Assembly (NCBI RefSeq): GCF_029945685.1
Contig: NZ_JAQSDA010000025.1
Span: 248,001 to 312,000, forward strand
Direction: 5' to 3'
DNA from: Polaromonas sp.
GTDB lineage: Bacteria; Pseudomonadota; Gammaproteobacteria; Burkholderiales; Burkholderiaceae_C
DNA length: 64,000 nucleotides
Every line of letters begins with the position of its first letter. Position 1 is the first letter of the stretch. The notes below the pieces were generated by a model. The model saw nothing but the letters and a program-made list of their open reading frames with translations. It was not told where the DNA came from and ran no database searches. Position numbers and translations under genes: made by a program. This document shows, one piece after another, positions 63,917-64,000 of this stretch.

Positions 63917-64000
63917 TCAGGCGGGGACAGCGTCCACGTTGAGCCGGTCCCAATGGCGATGTTGAGCCATGGCGCTTATCAGGGCCTGTGAGAGCTGGCC
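63917..64000 (-). CDS. 3' end of an unidentified gene (truncated by window)
   Basis: Open minus frame ...QLSQALISAMAQHRHWDRLNVDAVPA* to window edge. Confidence 0.35.
   Translation of the reverse strand, partial: GQLSQALISAMAQHRHWDRLNVDAVPA

Overview
GC-rich chromosomal window, probably from a Burkholderiales/Comamonadaceae (Polaromonas-like) genome; this is inferred from gene content and order. It is mostly core genes: dnaE2 3' end, argA, hrpA, a cysB-like regulator, lptG/lptF, pepA-holC, tRNA-Ser(GGA), an Orn/Lys/Arg decarboxylase, fabI, yejABEF-type ABC transporter, rimP-nusA-infB-rbfA-truB, typA, smpB-ratA-rnfH, guaB-guaA, an aldehyde dehydrogenase and a penicillin acylase. No CRISPR array, prophage, IS element or rRNA was seen. 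The main unexplained signal is interspersed repeats, many inside genes. (1) A ~50-55 bp family, core GCAGCTATCAAAATNATAGC, has about 12 copies in both orientations. Seven lie inside ORFs (hrpA, cbiX-like, yejF, truB, enoyl-CoA hydratase/HIBCH-like, LD-carboxypeptidase, penicillin acylase), always read in the same frame for a given orientation, and one supplies the stop codon of a LysE-family gene. (2) A GC-rich family (CCCCCACGCT...CTGCCCCCCGAGGGGGC...GGGGCGGCCC and a related subtype) abuts the stop codon of the preceding gene in 4 of 4 cases. Two copies share a hairpin with compensatory base changes, and one copy is translated as the N-terminus of YejF. (3) A cloverleaf-like REP element lies in frame inside hrpA. 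(4) An 86-bp tandem duplication carries the hrpA 3' end. Other items of interest are a TadA-haloalkane dehalogenase (DhlA-like) fusion ORF, a possible HEPN-type protein in an AT-rich islet, two degenerate GGDEF proteins, and an attenuator-like leader upstream of rimP.
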